From an uncultured Alphaproteobacteria bacterium (GTDB lineage Bacteria > Pseudomonadota > Alphaproteobacteria > HIMB59): a stretch of DNA of 44,411 bases. Both the position numbers and the translations under genes were made by a program. The stretch is from assembly GCA_902516235.1 (NCBI GenBank), contig CABXXO010000004.1, forward strand, positions 1-44,411, written 5' to 3'. The notes under the pieces were generated by a model. That model was not told the DNA's origin, ran no database searches, and saw only the letters and a list, made by a program, of their open reading frames with translations. Positions 10,022 to 19,173 of this stretch are shown in pieces (within the stretch, counting starts at the first letter, position 1; the number at the start of each line of letters is the position of its first letter).

Positions 10022-11197
10022 ATGATTAAGTTCATTACAACTCTGCTTGCTTTATTTATGTTTAGCACGTCATACGCTAAAGAAGTTAAAGTTGGCATTA
10101 TTTTAGGTTTTACAGGACCTATTGAATCATTAACGCCAGGTATGGCTGCGGGCGCCGAGTTAGCTTTTACTGAAGCTTCAAACTCTGGTGCATTATTAGA
10201 TGGTTCTACAGTTAACTCAATAAGAGCTGACTCAACATGTATCGACTCAGCAGCAGCAGCATCTGCAGCTGAATTTTTAATATCCCAAGGAGTTACAGCG
10301 ATAATGGGAGCAGATTGTTCTGGTGTTACAGGTGCAGTACTCTCAAATGTTGCTGTTCCAAATGGTGTTCCTATGATTTCACCATCTGCAACTTCACCAG
10401 CATTAACAACCGCAGAAGATAATGGTTTGTTTTTTAGAACAGCTCCATCAGATGCAAGAGGAGGAGAAGTTTTAGCAGATATTACTAACGACAGAGGTAT
10501 TACAAGTGTTGCAATAACCTATGTAAATACAGACTACGGTGTCGGTTTGGCTGATGTTTATGAAGCTGCTGCAGCTGCTAGAGGTATTGAAGTTACTGCA
10601 AAAACTGCCCACGAGGGAGATAAAGCTGACTATAGTGCTGAGGTAGGTGTTCTTTCATCTGCTGGTGGAGACGCCTTAGTTGTTATTGGCTATTTAGATC
10701 AAGGTGGAAACCAAATTATACAGGGATCACTTGATAGCGGTGCTTTTGATACATTTGTGCTTTCTGATGGAATGATTGGTGCTTCATTAACAGATACTTT
10801 TGGTTCTGATCTTGATGGATCTTTTGGTTCTATGCCTGGTTCATTAGGCGCTGGTGCTATGAAGTTTAAAGCGTACGCCGAAGCAAATGGTGTTGACCCT
10901 TCAGTTTATGTTGGAGAGTCTTACGATGCTGCAGCATTAATCATGCTAGCAATGTGTAAAGGTGGATCTGATGATAGTGCAACTGTGGCTGCAAATATTA
11001 TGAGTGTAGCTAATGGTCCTGGTACAAAGATTTATGCTGGTGAACTAGGTAAAGGTCTTGAGCTTGCTTGTGCAGGTTTCGCAGTTGACTATGACGGAGC
11101 AACAGATGTTAACTTCACAGAAGTTGGAGAAGCATTTGGAGCATTCCTTGAAAAAGGAATTGAAGGCGGTCAATTCACAGACGTAGCTCAAAGATAA
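10022..11197 (+). CDS. Branched-chain/polar amino-acid ABC transporter substrate-binding protein (LivK-like)
   Basis: Signal peptide, KVGIILGFTGPIESLTPGMAAGAELAF, type I periplasmic binding fold; liv-type transporter genes adjacent. Confidence 0.9.
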   Translation: MIKFITTLLALFMFSTSYAKEVKVGIILGFTGPIESLTPGMAAGAELAFTEASNSGALLDGSTVNSIRADSTCIDSAAAASAAEFLISQGVTAIMGADCSGVTGAVLSNVAVPNGVPMISPSATSPALTTAEDNGLFFRTAPSDARGGEVLADITNDRGITSVAITYVNTDYGVGLADVYEAAAAARGIEVTAKTAHEGDKADYSAEVGVLSSAGGDALVVIGYLDQGGNQIIQGSLDSGAFDTFVLSDGMIGASLTDTFGSDLDGSFGSMPGSLGAGAMKFKAYAEANGVDPSVYVGESYDAAALIMLAMCKGGSDDSATVAANIMSVANGPGTKIYAGELGKGLELACAGFAVDYDGATDVNFTEVGEAFGAFLEKGIEGGQFTDVAQR

Positions 11198-11206
11198 ACA
11201 TTAAAA

Positions 11207-11235
11207 TTTAGCCTCATCTTTTAGGTGGGGCTAAA
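11207..11235. terminator. Bidirectional hairpin terminator between convergent genes
   Basis: tttagcctcatct-ttt-aggtggggctaaa: 13-bp stem (with G-T pairs), 3-nt loop, followed by T-rich sequence, between convergent 10022-11197 and 11245-12615. Confidence 0.7.
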
Positions 11236-11244
11236 TAATTTTCT

Positions 11245-12615
11245 TTAATTTTTTATAACCTTTTCCGGAAGTAATCCTTTCGGTCTGTATCTCACAACTA
11301 ATAGTAGGCCCAAACCCATCATTAAATATCGAAAGTATGGAACACTATTTTGAAGATGATTTTTGATGTAACTAGTTTCATCTAAATGGCCAGTGAATAA
11401 GTTAATTACAACCATTGCAAATGGTGCTGATTGTATCCAAATAAACCAGACTACAAACCCTCCAAGTACTGCTCCATAATTATTCCCTGTACCACCTAAG
11501 AGGACCATCACCCATATTAAAAAAGTATATCTTAGTGGTTGATAACTTGATGGAGTAAAAAGACCGTCATAAGTAACGAGCATTGCACCTGCAAAACCAA
11601 TAATCGCTGAACCTAACATAAAAATAAACAAATGCTGTTTAACAACATTTTTACCCATAGCCCTAGCTGCTTCTTCATTATCTCTTATGGCTCTCATCAT
11701 CCTACCCCAGGGAGAATTTAAAGCTTTTTCTGAAAAATATAGAATTACAAATACAACGACTAAAAAAATCAAACTAAAACAAAGTTTCACAAAAACACCT
11801 GAAGAGGTAATTACTAATTGATTAAGTAAAGAAATTTTTACTTCAGGGTCTAAAACATTGGATAACTTTGAGGAGTTAAAAAACTGAACTAAATTAATAA
11901 ACCATTCTGACTCTTGTAAATTCACTTCATAAGGAACGGGTCTCTTTAGACCAATAACATTCTTAACACCTCTTGATAGCCACTCTTCATGTTTTACAAT
12001 CGTAATTATAATTCCCGATACCAACAGAGTAGAAATAGCTAAATAATCTGATCTTAATCCCAAACATACCTTTCCTACTACAAAAGCCACTAAGGCAGAT
12101 AAAATTGCTCCTACAAACCAAGAGAAAATAATTGGTAAATTCGCACCCCCAAGGAAACCAGAAGTAGCAGCATTTATAGACTCAATTTTACTAATTGATG
12201 GTCCTGCTATGAATTTAAGTAAAGGGATAGATAAAATTATAATTAAGAATACAAAATAGTTTTTATATTTATGTTTCGATAATTTTTTATTAATCATAAA
12301 TACGCTAATTACAACAGCTGCTAAAAATAATCCTGATATTAAAATACCTATACCTCCAGCACTCCATGCTTCATGCACAGGTGGCACAGAAACTAAAACA
12401 GTTGCAAGCCCTCCTATTGCTAAAAAACCCATTACACCAAAGTTTATTAACCCCGCAAATCCCCATTGTATATTTACCCCCATTGCCATGACCGCAGAGA
12501 TCAAACAAAGATTTAACATTGATAGAGCGATGCCCCAGGACTGAAACAGGCCAACTAAAACTGTTAATACAGTCATCACAGAGAAACAAATTCTAAAGTC
12601 TATATTTTTGATCAT
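11245..12615 (-). CDS. livM: Branched-chain amino-acid ABC transporter permease (LivM-like)
   Basis: LivM pattern GFAGLINFGVMGFLAIG, SPWGRMMRAIRDNEEAARAMG; operon with LivH/F/G-like genes. Confidence 0.88.
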   Translation of the reverse strand: MIKNIDFRICFSVMTVLTVLVGLFQSWGIALSMLNLCLISAVMAMGVNIQWGFAGLINFGVMGFLAIGGLATVLVSVPPVHEAWSAGGIGILISGLFLAAVVISVFMINKKLSKHKYKNYFVFLIIILSIPLLKFIAGPSISKIESINAATSGFLGGANLPIIFSWFVGAILSALVAFVVGKVCLGLRSDYLAISTLLVSGIIITIVKHEEWLSRGVKNVIGLKRPVPYEVNLQESEWFINLVQFFNSSKLSNVLDPEVKISLLNQLVITSSGVFVKLCFSLIFLVVVFVILYFSEKALNSPWGRMMRAIRDNEEAARAMGKNVVKQHLFIFMLGSAIIGFAGAMLVTYDGLFTPSSYQPLRYTFLIWVMVLLGGTGNNYGAVLGGFVVWFIWIQSAPFAMVVINLFTGHLDETSYIKNHLQNSVPYFRYLMMGLGLLLVVRYRPKGLLPEKVIKN

Positions 12616-13622
12616 ATGACTTTCCCTTTAAAAATACCATTTGGCCTAAATATGAGAACAACTATCAATATTGCAAAAGAGATAGCAAATTTATAATCAG
12701 TTGAGATAAATTGTATAAGCGTACTCGGCTCTAAACTTTCTGGCAAAATATATTTAAAGAATTTTTTATATGCATAGGTAAGACCTATTTCAGAGAATGC
12801 TATTAAAAAGCCCCCATAGAATGCCCCTAAAGGATTGCCTATCCCTCCAACTATTGTTGCTGCAAAGATAGGAAGAAGATTATTGAAATAGGTAAAGGGC
12901 TTAAAGCTCTTGTCTAATCCATATAATGTTCCTGCAACAGTCGCTAAAATAGAAACTATAACCCATGTTATTAAAACTATTTTTTTTGGGTCAATGCCTG
13001 AGAGTAGGGCTAGGTCTTCATTATTTGAATATGCCCTCATTGATTTTCCAGTCTTTGTTTTATTTAAAAAATAAAACAGTATTGAGCAGGTGATTATAGT
13101 TGTTACCAATGTAATTACTTGTGTAGACTTTATTGCTAGACCTTCATTTAAACCTGTTAATTGTTTAAATCCTCTCGCTTTCATTATGAATTTATGTCCA
13201 TCCATAAAATTTATATCATTTGGCCCAATGATAATTCTCACCACTGCATTTAAAACAAACATAATACCAAGGCTCACAACTATAAAAGTTACAGGATTAC
13301 TTTTTTTATTTCTGTAATATTCAAAAACTGTCTTGTCAAAGAATAAGCTCACAGCAATTGTCAATAAGATGCCAATAGGTAAAGCTAGAAGAGCCGTTGG
13401 AAGTAATCCAAATGAAATTCCCTTTGACTGTAAATACCATGTCATAAGAATTACAACCATAGTTCCAAAAGCCATTAAGTCTCCATAGGCAAAGTTAGCA
13501 AATCTTAACACTCCATAAATCAAAGTTACCCCAATAGCACCAAGCGCCAATTGAGATCCATAAGTGATACCAGGTACGATAATAAAGTTAGTTAGAAGTA
13601 TGATAGAGTTTAAAAAATCCAT
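12612..13622 (-). CDS. livH: Branched-chain amino-acid ABC transporter permease (LivH-like)
   Basis: GSQLALGAIGVTLIYGVLRFANFAYGDLMAFG; TKTGKSMRAYSNNEDLALLSGID. Confidence 0.9.
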   Translation of the reverse strand: MDFLNSIILLTNFIIVPGITYGSQLALGAIGVTLIYGVLRFANFAYGDLMAFGTMVVILMTWYLQSKGISFGLLPTALLALPIGILLTIAVSLFFDKTVFEYYRNKKSNPVTFIVVSLGIMFVLNAVVRIIIGPNDINFMDGHKFIMKARGFKQLTGLNEGLAIKSTQVITLVTTIITCSILFYFLNKTKTGKSMRAYSNNEDLALLSGIDPKKIVLITWVIVSILATVAGTLYGLDKSFKPFTYFNNLLPIFAATIVGGIGNPLGAFYGGFLIAFSEIGLTYAYKKFFKYILPESLEPSTLIQFISTDYKFAISFAILIVVLIFRPNGIFKGKVI

Positions 13623-14324
13623 TTATCCACCCAAAAAAGCTTTTCTGATATCTTTATCATTTAGTAGGTAGTCACCTTTACCTTCGTATGCATTCTTTCC
13701 TGTCACCAATATATAACCCCGGTCAGATACTTCTAAAGCTTGTCGTGCATTTTGCTCAACCATCATGATAGCAATATTTTGCTTTTTAATATTCAGGATG
13801 TGTTGAAATAATTCAGTCATAATAACAGGTGAGACACCTGCTGTAGGCTCATCGAGCATTAAAACATCAGGATCAGTCATTAATGCCCTTGCTATTGCCA
13901 CTTGTTGCCTTTGTCCGCCAGATAACTCACCAGCAAACTGATCCTTCTTTTCTTTAATTATAGGGAATAGATCATACATTTCCTCTACTCTAGAAGCTAG
14001 ATTTTCGTCATTGATAAACGCTCCCATCTCTAAATTTTCTTTTACTGTTAACTCTGTAAATATATTTTTAATTTGAGGTACGAACGATAAGCCTAGTTTT
14101 ATTCGGTCTTGTGTTTTTAGATTTGTAATATTTTTACCATCTAGCATTACATTACCATCTTTTAATTCTAATATACCAAGCATGGCTCTCATTGCCGTTG
14201 ATTTTCCAGCACCATTGGGGCCCAGAATTGACACAATCTCTCCACGATCTACATTGAAAGAACACTCTTCAATAATGTTAACTCCACCGTATCCTCCTGT
14301 TAGATTTGTCGCTGAAAAAAACAT
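13623..14324 (-). CDS. livF: Branched-chain amino-acid ABC transporter ATP-binding protein (LivF-like)
   Basis: Walker A GPNGAGKST, signature LSGGQRQQ, MMVEQNARQALEVSDRGYIL. Confidence 0.92.
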   Translation of the reverse strand: MFFSATNLTGGYGGVNIIEECSFNVDRGEIVSILGPNGAGKSTAMRAMLGILELKDGNVMLDGKNITNLKTQDRIKLGLSFVPQIKNIFTELTVKENLEMGAFINDENLASRVEEMYDLFPIIKEKKDQFAGELSGGQRQQVAIARALMTDPDVLMLDEPTAGVSPVIMTELFQHILNIKKQNIAIMMVEQNARQALEVSDRGYILVTGKNAYEGKGDYLLNDKDIRKAFLGG

Positions 14325-15100
14325 TATTTTTTTAATCCCTTACCCAAATAGGACTCAATAACCTGTTCATTTGACTTAACCTCTTCAGCAGAACCTTTAA
14401 AGAGAACTGATCCTTCTGCTAAAACAATAACTGGGTCACATAACTCACTTATAAAATTAAAATCATGCTCAATCATACAAAATGTGTAACCTTTATCCTG
14501 ATTAAGTTTTAAAATCGACTCACTAATATCTTTTAAAAGAGTTTTATTAACACCTGCCCCAACTTCATCTAAGAAAACTATTTTTGCATCAACCATCATA
14601 GTTCTCGCCAATTCTAATAATTTCTTTTGTCCTCCAGAGAGATTTCCAGCTCTTTCATTTTTTAAGTGTTCTATCTTAAGAAATTTTAGAACATCCATAG
14701 CCTTATCTCTTATAATCTCATCCTCTTTTTTTATTTGTCGATTATTCATAAGAGAGTAAAGAAGTTTTTCACCCTTTTGATTACCTGGAACTACCATTAA
14801 ATTTTCAATAACTGTCATATTTGAAAATTCGTGTGCAATTTGAAATGTCCTTAATACGCCTAAATGAAACAAGTCGTGTGACTCTTCATTTGTGATTTCA
14901 ACACCATTATAGAAAACTTTCCCTGTGTCTGGTTTAAGATTTCCAGTTATGACGTTAAATAATGTCGTTTTGCCAGAGCCATTAGGCCCTATAATACCAG
15001 TAATGGCTTTATCTTTAATTTCTAAGGAGCAGTCATTAAGCGCTACTAAACCGCCAAAAGTTTTTACTAAATTCTCTACCTTTATTAATGTGTTGTTCAT
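14324..15100 (-). CDS. livG: Branched-chain amino-acid ABC transporter ATP-binding protein (LivG-like)
   Basis: Walker A GPNGSGKTT, LSGGQKKLLELARTMM, CMIEHDFNFI. Confidence 0.92.
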   Translation of the reverse strand: MNNTLIKVENLVKTFGGLVALNDCSLEIKDKAITGIIGPNGSGKTTLFNVITGNLKPDTGKVFYNGVEITNEESHDLFHLGVLRTFQIAHEFSNMTVIENLMVVPGNQKGEKLLYSLMNNRQIKKEDEIIRDKAMDVLKFLKIEHLKNERAGNLSGGQKKLLELARTMMVDAKIVFLDEVGAGVNKTLLKDISESILKLNQDKGYTFCMIEHDFNFISELCDPVIVLAEGSVLFKGSAEEVKSNEQVIESYLGKGLKK

Positions 15101-15163
15101 TTAAAAATTAATGCATATTAAAGTAGAAAATATAAAGTTGAAGTGGTAAATATTCCAATAAAT

Positions 15164-15240
15164 GCGCTCTTAGCTCAGCTGGATAGAGCATCTGCCTTCT
15201 AAGCAGAGGGTCGCAGGTTCGAATCCTGCAGAGCGCGCCA
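15164..15240 (+). tRNA. tRNA-Arg (anticodon TCT), CCA encoded; integration site (attL in its 3' half)
   Basis: Cloverleaf gcgctcttagctcagctggatagagcatctgccttctaagcagagggtcgcaggttcgaatcctgcagagcgcgcca; anticodon loop ct-tct-aa. Confidence 0.96.
15195..15240 (+). repeat. attL direct repeat (46 bp, within tRNA-Arg)
   Basis: ccttctaagcagagggtcgcaggttcgaatcctgcagagcgcgcca, identical to 24049-24094. Confidence 0.95.
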
Positions 15241-15332
15241 TCCAAAAGATAATTACAAGTTTAAAAAACTAAATCGCTTCAAACTAATTTGAGATTTTAT
15301 CCCCAAAAGTAAGGGTCAACCAATTGACTAGT

Positions 15333-15408
15333 CTGTGTACCTTTTGTTAGCGTTTGTTTATGAGAATCTATTTAAATTTGTTTCGTAGGGTACACATAGG
15401 GTACACAG
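15333..15408 (+). promoter_or_regulatory. Left candidate integrase arm-site module
   Basis: ctgtgtacc (15333-15341, inverted) plus gggtacaca (15388) and gggtacacag (15399) spaced exactly 11 bp; same layout recurs at 23914-23990. Confidence 0.6.
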
Positions 15409-15553
15409 AGATATTTACCCACCCCCATTGTGTCTTTGACAATTACAATGGAAGTGATTTCAACCCACGACAATTTTTCCTAAAGGCTAAAAAACATTCT
15501 CAAGCAATCACAAACCTTTTGAAAGCGAGACAATAATCGAAAGGAAACATAAA

Positions 15554-16828
15554 ATGCAAAAAATAATATTCAATAAAACCAATATAGAATCCCTAGAGAC
15601 CCCAATTAAAAGATCTAGGGTATATTCTACTGAGATAGAGGGATTGTTCTGTGAGACCTTTAAATCTGGAATTAAAACCTTCCGTGTTCAGTATAAGTTA
15701 AACAACTTAAAATATACTTTCACAATAGGTCGATATCCTAGTATTCATCCAAGTTTTGCTATTACAAAAGCAAAGGAAGTTAAAAGGTTAGTAGCAGAAG
15801 GTGAAAATCCACAACTAGCTAAATCAGAAAATAGAAAAGAACCTACATTTAGAGATTATTATCTAAGAGAATATATTCCTCTAAAGATTTCTACTTATGA
15901 GGATCATAAAGATGTTAAAGCTTATTTTGATAATAATACTTCACTACAGAATATTTATAGAATTAGATATTCCAACAAAGTAGGGAAGGGATTAGAAACT
16001 TTAGTACAGAATTATAATTCTACTCTCAGATCTCATAGTTTCTGCAATAAGAGGATGGTAGATATATCACCTCTAGATATTCAAAAACTATTTTTAGATA
16101 TTTCCAAAAAACAAACTGCTAATCAATTAATGAGACAGTTAAGAAATGTATTTGAGTTCTATAATCCCTCTAATAACCCTGTCAAACTTGCCCTAAAGAA
16201 GTACATAAAACTCCATGTAAGCAATGAGAGAACACGAAAAGCGACTGAGCAAGAGTTAATGAGATTGGGTAATGCACTCAATAAAATAGAAAGTGGGTTC
16301 TTAATGGATAATGGGTTCTATTATCAACCCCAAAAAACCCAAGCAATAATTATTCGTGTTTGTTTATACGAAGGTTTAAGACCTAATGAAATCTATTCAA
16401 TGAAGTGGGAAGAGATTGAAAGCTCTAGATATCAAACTCTTTCTAAAACGGGTTTAATAGAAACTGAACTAACTTCACAAACTCTTAAAGAATTAGAGAA
16501 GTTAAATAGAAATACTGTTTATGTGTTTGAAGGTAGAAAACCAAATACACATATCAAATCTATCAGAAAAACTTGGCATAAGGCTTGTGAGTTAGCAGAT
16601 ATAACTGACCTTGAACTATATGACTTAAGAAAAACATTTTCCTCTAAAGCTACACAAACCTTTGGAGTGTTTAATAGTTCTAAACTAACGAACCATAAAT
16701 CATCTAAAGTAGTAGAGAAACATTACTCTCATTTGGACAGTGGAGAAACTAAAGAGAAAAAGGATCAGATAGCTGAAAGGTTTAATAACCTCCTCAATGG
16801 TGGTGGAAAGGTAATCAACCTTGGGTAA
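15554..16828 (+). CDS. int: Tyrosine recombinase/integrase (N-terminal arm-binding domain type)
   Basis: SGIKTFRVQYKLNNLKYTFTIGRYPSIHPSFAITKAKEVKRLVAEGENP (arm-binding/DUF4102-like), catalytic-domain segments RVCLYEGLRPNEIYSMKWEEI, LYDLRKTFSSKA, HYSHLD; lies next to attL. Confidence 0.95.
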   Translation: MQKIIFNKTNIESLETPIKRSRVYSTEIEGLFCETFKSGIKTFRVQYKLNNLKYTFTIGRYPSIHPSFAITKAKEVKRLVAEGENPQLAKSENRKEPTFRDYYLREYIPLKISTYEDHKDVKAYFDNNTSLQNIYRIRYSNKVGKGLETLVQNYNSTLRSHSFCNKRMVDISPLDIQKLFLDISKKQTANQLMRQLRNVFEFYNPSNNPVKLALKKYIKLHVSNERTRKATEQELMRLGNALNKIESGFLMDNGFYYQPQKTQAIIIRVCLYEGLRPNEIYSMKWEEIESSRYQTLSKTGLIETELTSQTLKELEKLNRNTVYVFEGRKPNTHIKSIRKTWHKACELADITDLELYDLRKTFSSKATQTFGVFNSSKLTNHKSSKVVEKHYSHLDSGETKEKKDQIAERFNNLLNGGGKVINLG

Positions 16829-17582
16829 GATACTTAAATTTGATAGGGGAGTTGAAGAAGCTCCCCTAGGTTTAACACATCATAGATCTCATTACGCTAG
16901 TACAATTAAATTGTTTGAGATGTTTAAGTTTTATAGATACATCAAACAGACAAATCCAAATCCTAGCTTAGATAATCGACCAGATCTTTTTGTTAAAGAG
17001 AAACATAAAATAAAGTTTCTTCATTTAGCATGGGAATACGAATACTTAGATCTAATTTATTCTCAAAATACGAGACCTTTTTCAAATGAAGAATTAAATT
17101 ACATAATACCAAAACTAAAAAGAATTAAAAAAGATATAGACGATATTGAGAAGTTAATGAAAGACAAACTTGATAATAAAAATAATTCTAAACCTAAAAA
17201 AACTCTTGGAAATTTATCTACATTTACAATTGATGAGAGTAGAAAAGAGTTACTATCTACAAAAAGATTATCATTCATCTTGGAAAGAGAAGCTAAAGGA
17301 GATTTAATAAAACAAAAAAAGAACAGACCTAGAGAGGCATTATCCCTTGTATATGCAGTTCAAATATTAAAAGAGATATATAATTGCCTTGATATTAAAC
17401 AAGAGTGGAAAACATTTATTCACCAAGAAATACTTAAATTACCATCACTATCTGAGTTAAAATATATAACTATTGAAACTGCTATAAAGAAATCAAAAGG
17501 TAAAGCTTTTCAGGATCAATGGCTTAGATCTGCTAGAGATGAGGGTGAATTTGAGAATATCCGCAAATTCATTTTGGGCTAA
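16821..17582 (+). CDS. Hypothetical protein coupled to integrase
   Basis: Overlaps int by 8 bp (TTG start); long open frame, charged/coiled sequence; no recognised family. Confidence 0.7.
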   Translation: MGKILKFDRGVEEAPLGLTHHRSHYASTIKLFEMFKFYRYIKQTNPNPSLDNRPDLFVKEKHKIKFLHLAWEYEYLDLIYSQNTRPFSNEELNYIIPKLKRIKKDIDDIEKLMKDKLDNKNNSKPKKTLGNLSTFTIDESRKELLSTKRLSFILEREAKGDLIKQKKNRPREALSLVYAVQILKEIYNCLDIKQEWKTFIHQEILKLPSLSELKYITIETAIKKSKGKAFQDQWLRSARDEGEFENIRKFILG

Positions 17583-17610
17583 TTAATTTTTAAATCTTTT
17601 TTACTTAATT

Positions 17611-18357
17611 TTAATCTAAAATTCCTAAATTATTCAAATTATATTGCGCATTGTACATTTTCATTGTGTGAGGAATGTAAATCTCCATCATAGAATAATC
17701 ACAACCTTCTTTTTCAATAATCTTGGTAGTGTCAATTTCACTTTGAATAGCTAAATATTCAATTTTTTTTGTTTGGTTTTCATTTAATAGGTTTTCTCTA
17801 AACGCTGCATCTAAAGTACTCATCAAAATATATTTCCCATCGTGTTCTTTATGTTCTTCTTTACACATAGACATAATTTTGTTGATTGCATATCCAGATA
17901 CAATAAAGTTTTTTATATTTATAAAGATCTCATCTTCACTTACTTCTAAACTTTCAAGGTCTTTTTCTTTATTATCCTCTATTCTGTTAGTAAGTAATTC
18001 ACATTGATAATAAATAAAATTGTAAATCCTCTCACCATTGTCTAAAGCAAATCTTTCAGAAATTGTAATTTTTAAATTATTCTTATTCAGTTCACCAATA
18101 CCTCCTGTATACCACCCTAAACTATTGAATTTGATGAATTCATCTGAAATTGAAATGATATCTGAATATTTTACGGTTAAACCATCAGAAAAAATATTTT
18201 CCAAGGTTTTTTTTTCTAAGTCAAAGATATAGGTTTCATAAATACCAGTCTCAGAAAATGCTCCTTTGTTTTCACTTAACATCTCACAATTATAAACAAT
18301 TTCGTTACCCCAACTCAAACTAGGGATTAATAACAATAGAGCTAAGAGGGTTTTCAT
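17611..18357 (-). CDS. Secreted hypothetical protein
   Basis: Signal peptide MKTLLALLLLIPSLSWG; no recognised domain. Confidence 0.75.
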   Translation of the reverse strand: MKTLLALLLLIPSLSWGNEIVYNCEMLSENKGAFSETGIYETYIFDLEKKTLENIFSDGLTVKYSDIISISDEFIKFNSLGWYTGGIGELNKNNLKITISERFALDNGERIYNFIYYQCELLTNRIEDNKEKDLESLEVSEDEIFINIKNFIVSGYAINKIMSMCKEEHKEHDGKYILMSTLDAAFRENLLNENQTKKIEYLAIQSEIDTTKIIEKEGCDYSMMEIYIPHTMKMYNAQYNLNNLGILD

Positions 18358-18687
18358 TTAATCACATTTTGCAACTATATTGAGTTCTGAAAATTCATTT
18401 TGTGATGGAAAATATTTAAAGTCAAATGGATTACCTTTTGTTTCACCACTATTACTTGATTTAAATGTGGCTATTCCTTTTACTAAATCATCATCAGACG
18501 AGTAAATATGAACATCATAAATTATATCTTGACCTTTATATCTGTATCTAATGGTTCCAAAATTAAAAGATATATTTAAACTTAAATCATAAATTGAATT
18601 TCCACTTTCGGATACACACTGGGTCATATAATTTTTTCCCCAACTCAAACTAGGAGCTAATAATAAGATAGCCAAGAATATTTTCAT
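18358..18687 (-). CDS. Secreted hypothetical protein with a signal peptide near-identical to its neighbour
   Basis: MKIFLAILLLAPSLSWG; abuts the next gene with 0-nt spacing. Confidence 0.7.
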   Translation of the reverse strand: MKIFLAILLLAPSLSWGKNYMTQCVSESGNSIYDLSLNISFNFGTIRYRYKGQDIIYDVHIYSSDDDLVKGIATFKSSNSGETKGNPFDFKYFPSQNEFSELNIVAKCD

Positions 18688-18753
18688 AAATTAATTTTAT
18701 AAAATATTTCGCATATTTGCATGTCTTCATTGACATCTAATTCATCTAAATAA

Positions 18754-18900
18754 CTAAATATCTTTAGATTTATCAATCTTAGGTATTTTTTCTTTTTTTA
18801 TTGGTCTGATATTTCTTCCGAATATTATTACTGTTTTATACTTAAGTTTGACTAAATCCTCAGGCTTTCTAACAATTATAGACTTAATAATTTTAACCAT
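18754..18900 (-). CDS. Small hypothetical protein (48 aa) MVKIIKSIIVRKPEDLVKLKYKTVIIFGRNIRPIKKEKIPKIDKSKDI
   Basis: Complete ORF read from the sequence, below the track cutoff; start overlaps the end of 18893-19078. Confidence 0.45.
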   Translation of the reverse strand: MVKIIKSIIVRKPEDLVKLKYKTVIIFGRNIRPIKKEKIPKIDKSKDI

Positions 18901-19078
18901 TTTTACTATCCTTTGGTTTATTGGCAGAATTAAAAAACTTTTTAAGTTTTTGATTAGGTAATGGTTTTTGATGAAATTGAATATAAGAGCGATGAATAGG
19001 TATTCCTAGTTCTCTTATTTCTTTTAGAGTTAATTTTTTCATTGGCATTGTTAACCTCCTTTGGTTTAAACAAGGCAA
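18893..19078 (-). CDS. Small hypothetical protein (61 aa or shorter)
   Basis: Open frame with internal ATG candidates (MPMKKLTLKEIRELGIPIH...); tandem with 18754-18900. Confidence 0.4.
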   Translation of the reverse strand: MPCLNQRRLTMPMKKLTLKEIRELGIPIHRSYIQFHQKPLPNQKLKKFFNSANKPKDSKNG

Positions 19079-19173
19079 CTAATGGGGAAATTTAATATTC
19101 ACCGTTTTAGCTGCATTTATATAGCACCCGCAATATTGTGTAAGTAAATCGGTGCTGATTATAAGATAAGTTA

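Noticed and set aside
15354-15536. 60-aa plus ORF between tRNA-Arg and integrase
   Set aside because: Overlaps the candidate arm-site module, no recognisable protein features; more likely non-coding att-flanking DNA.
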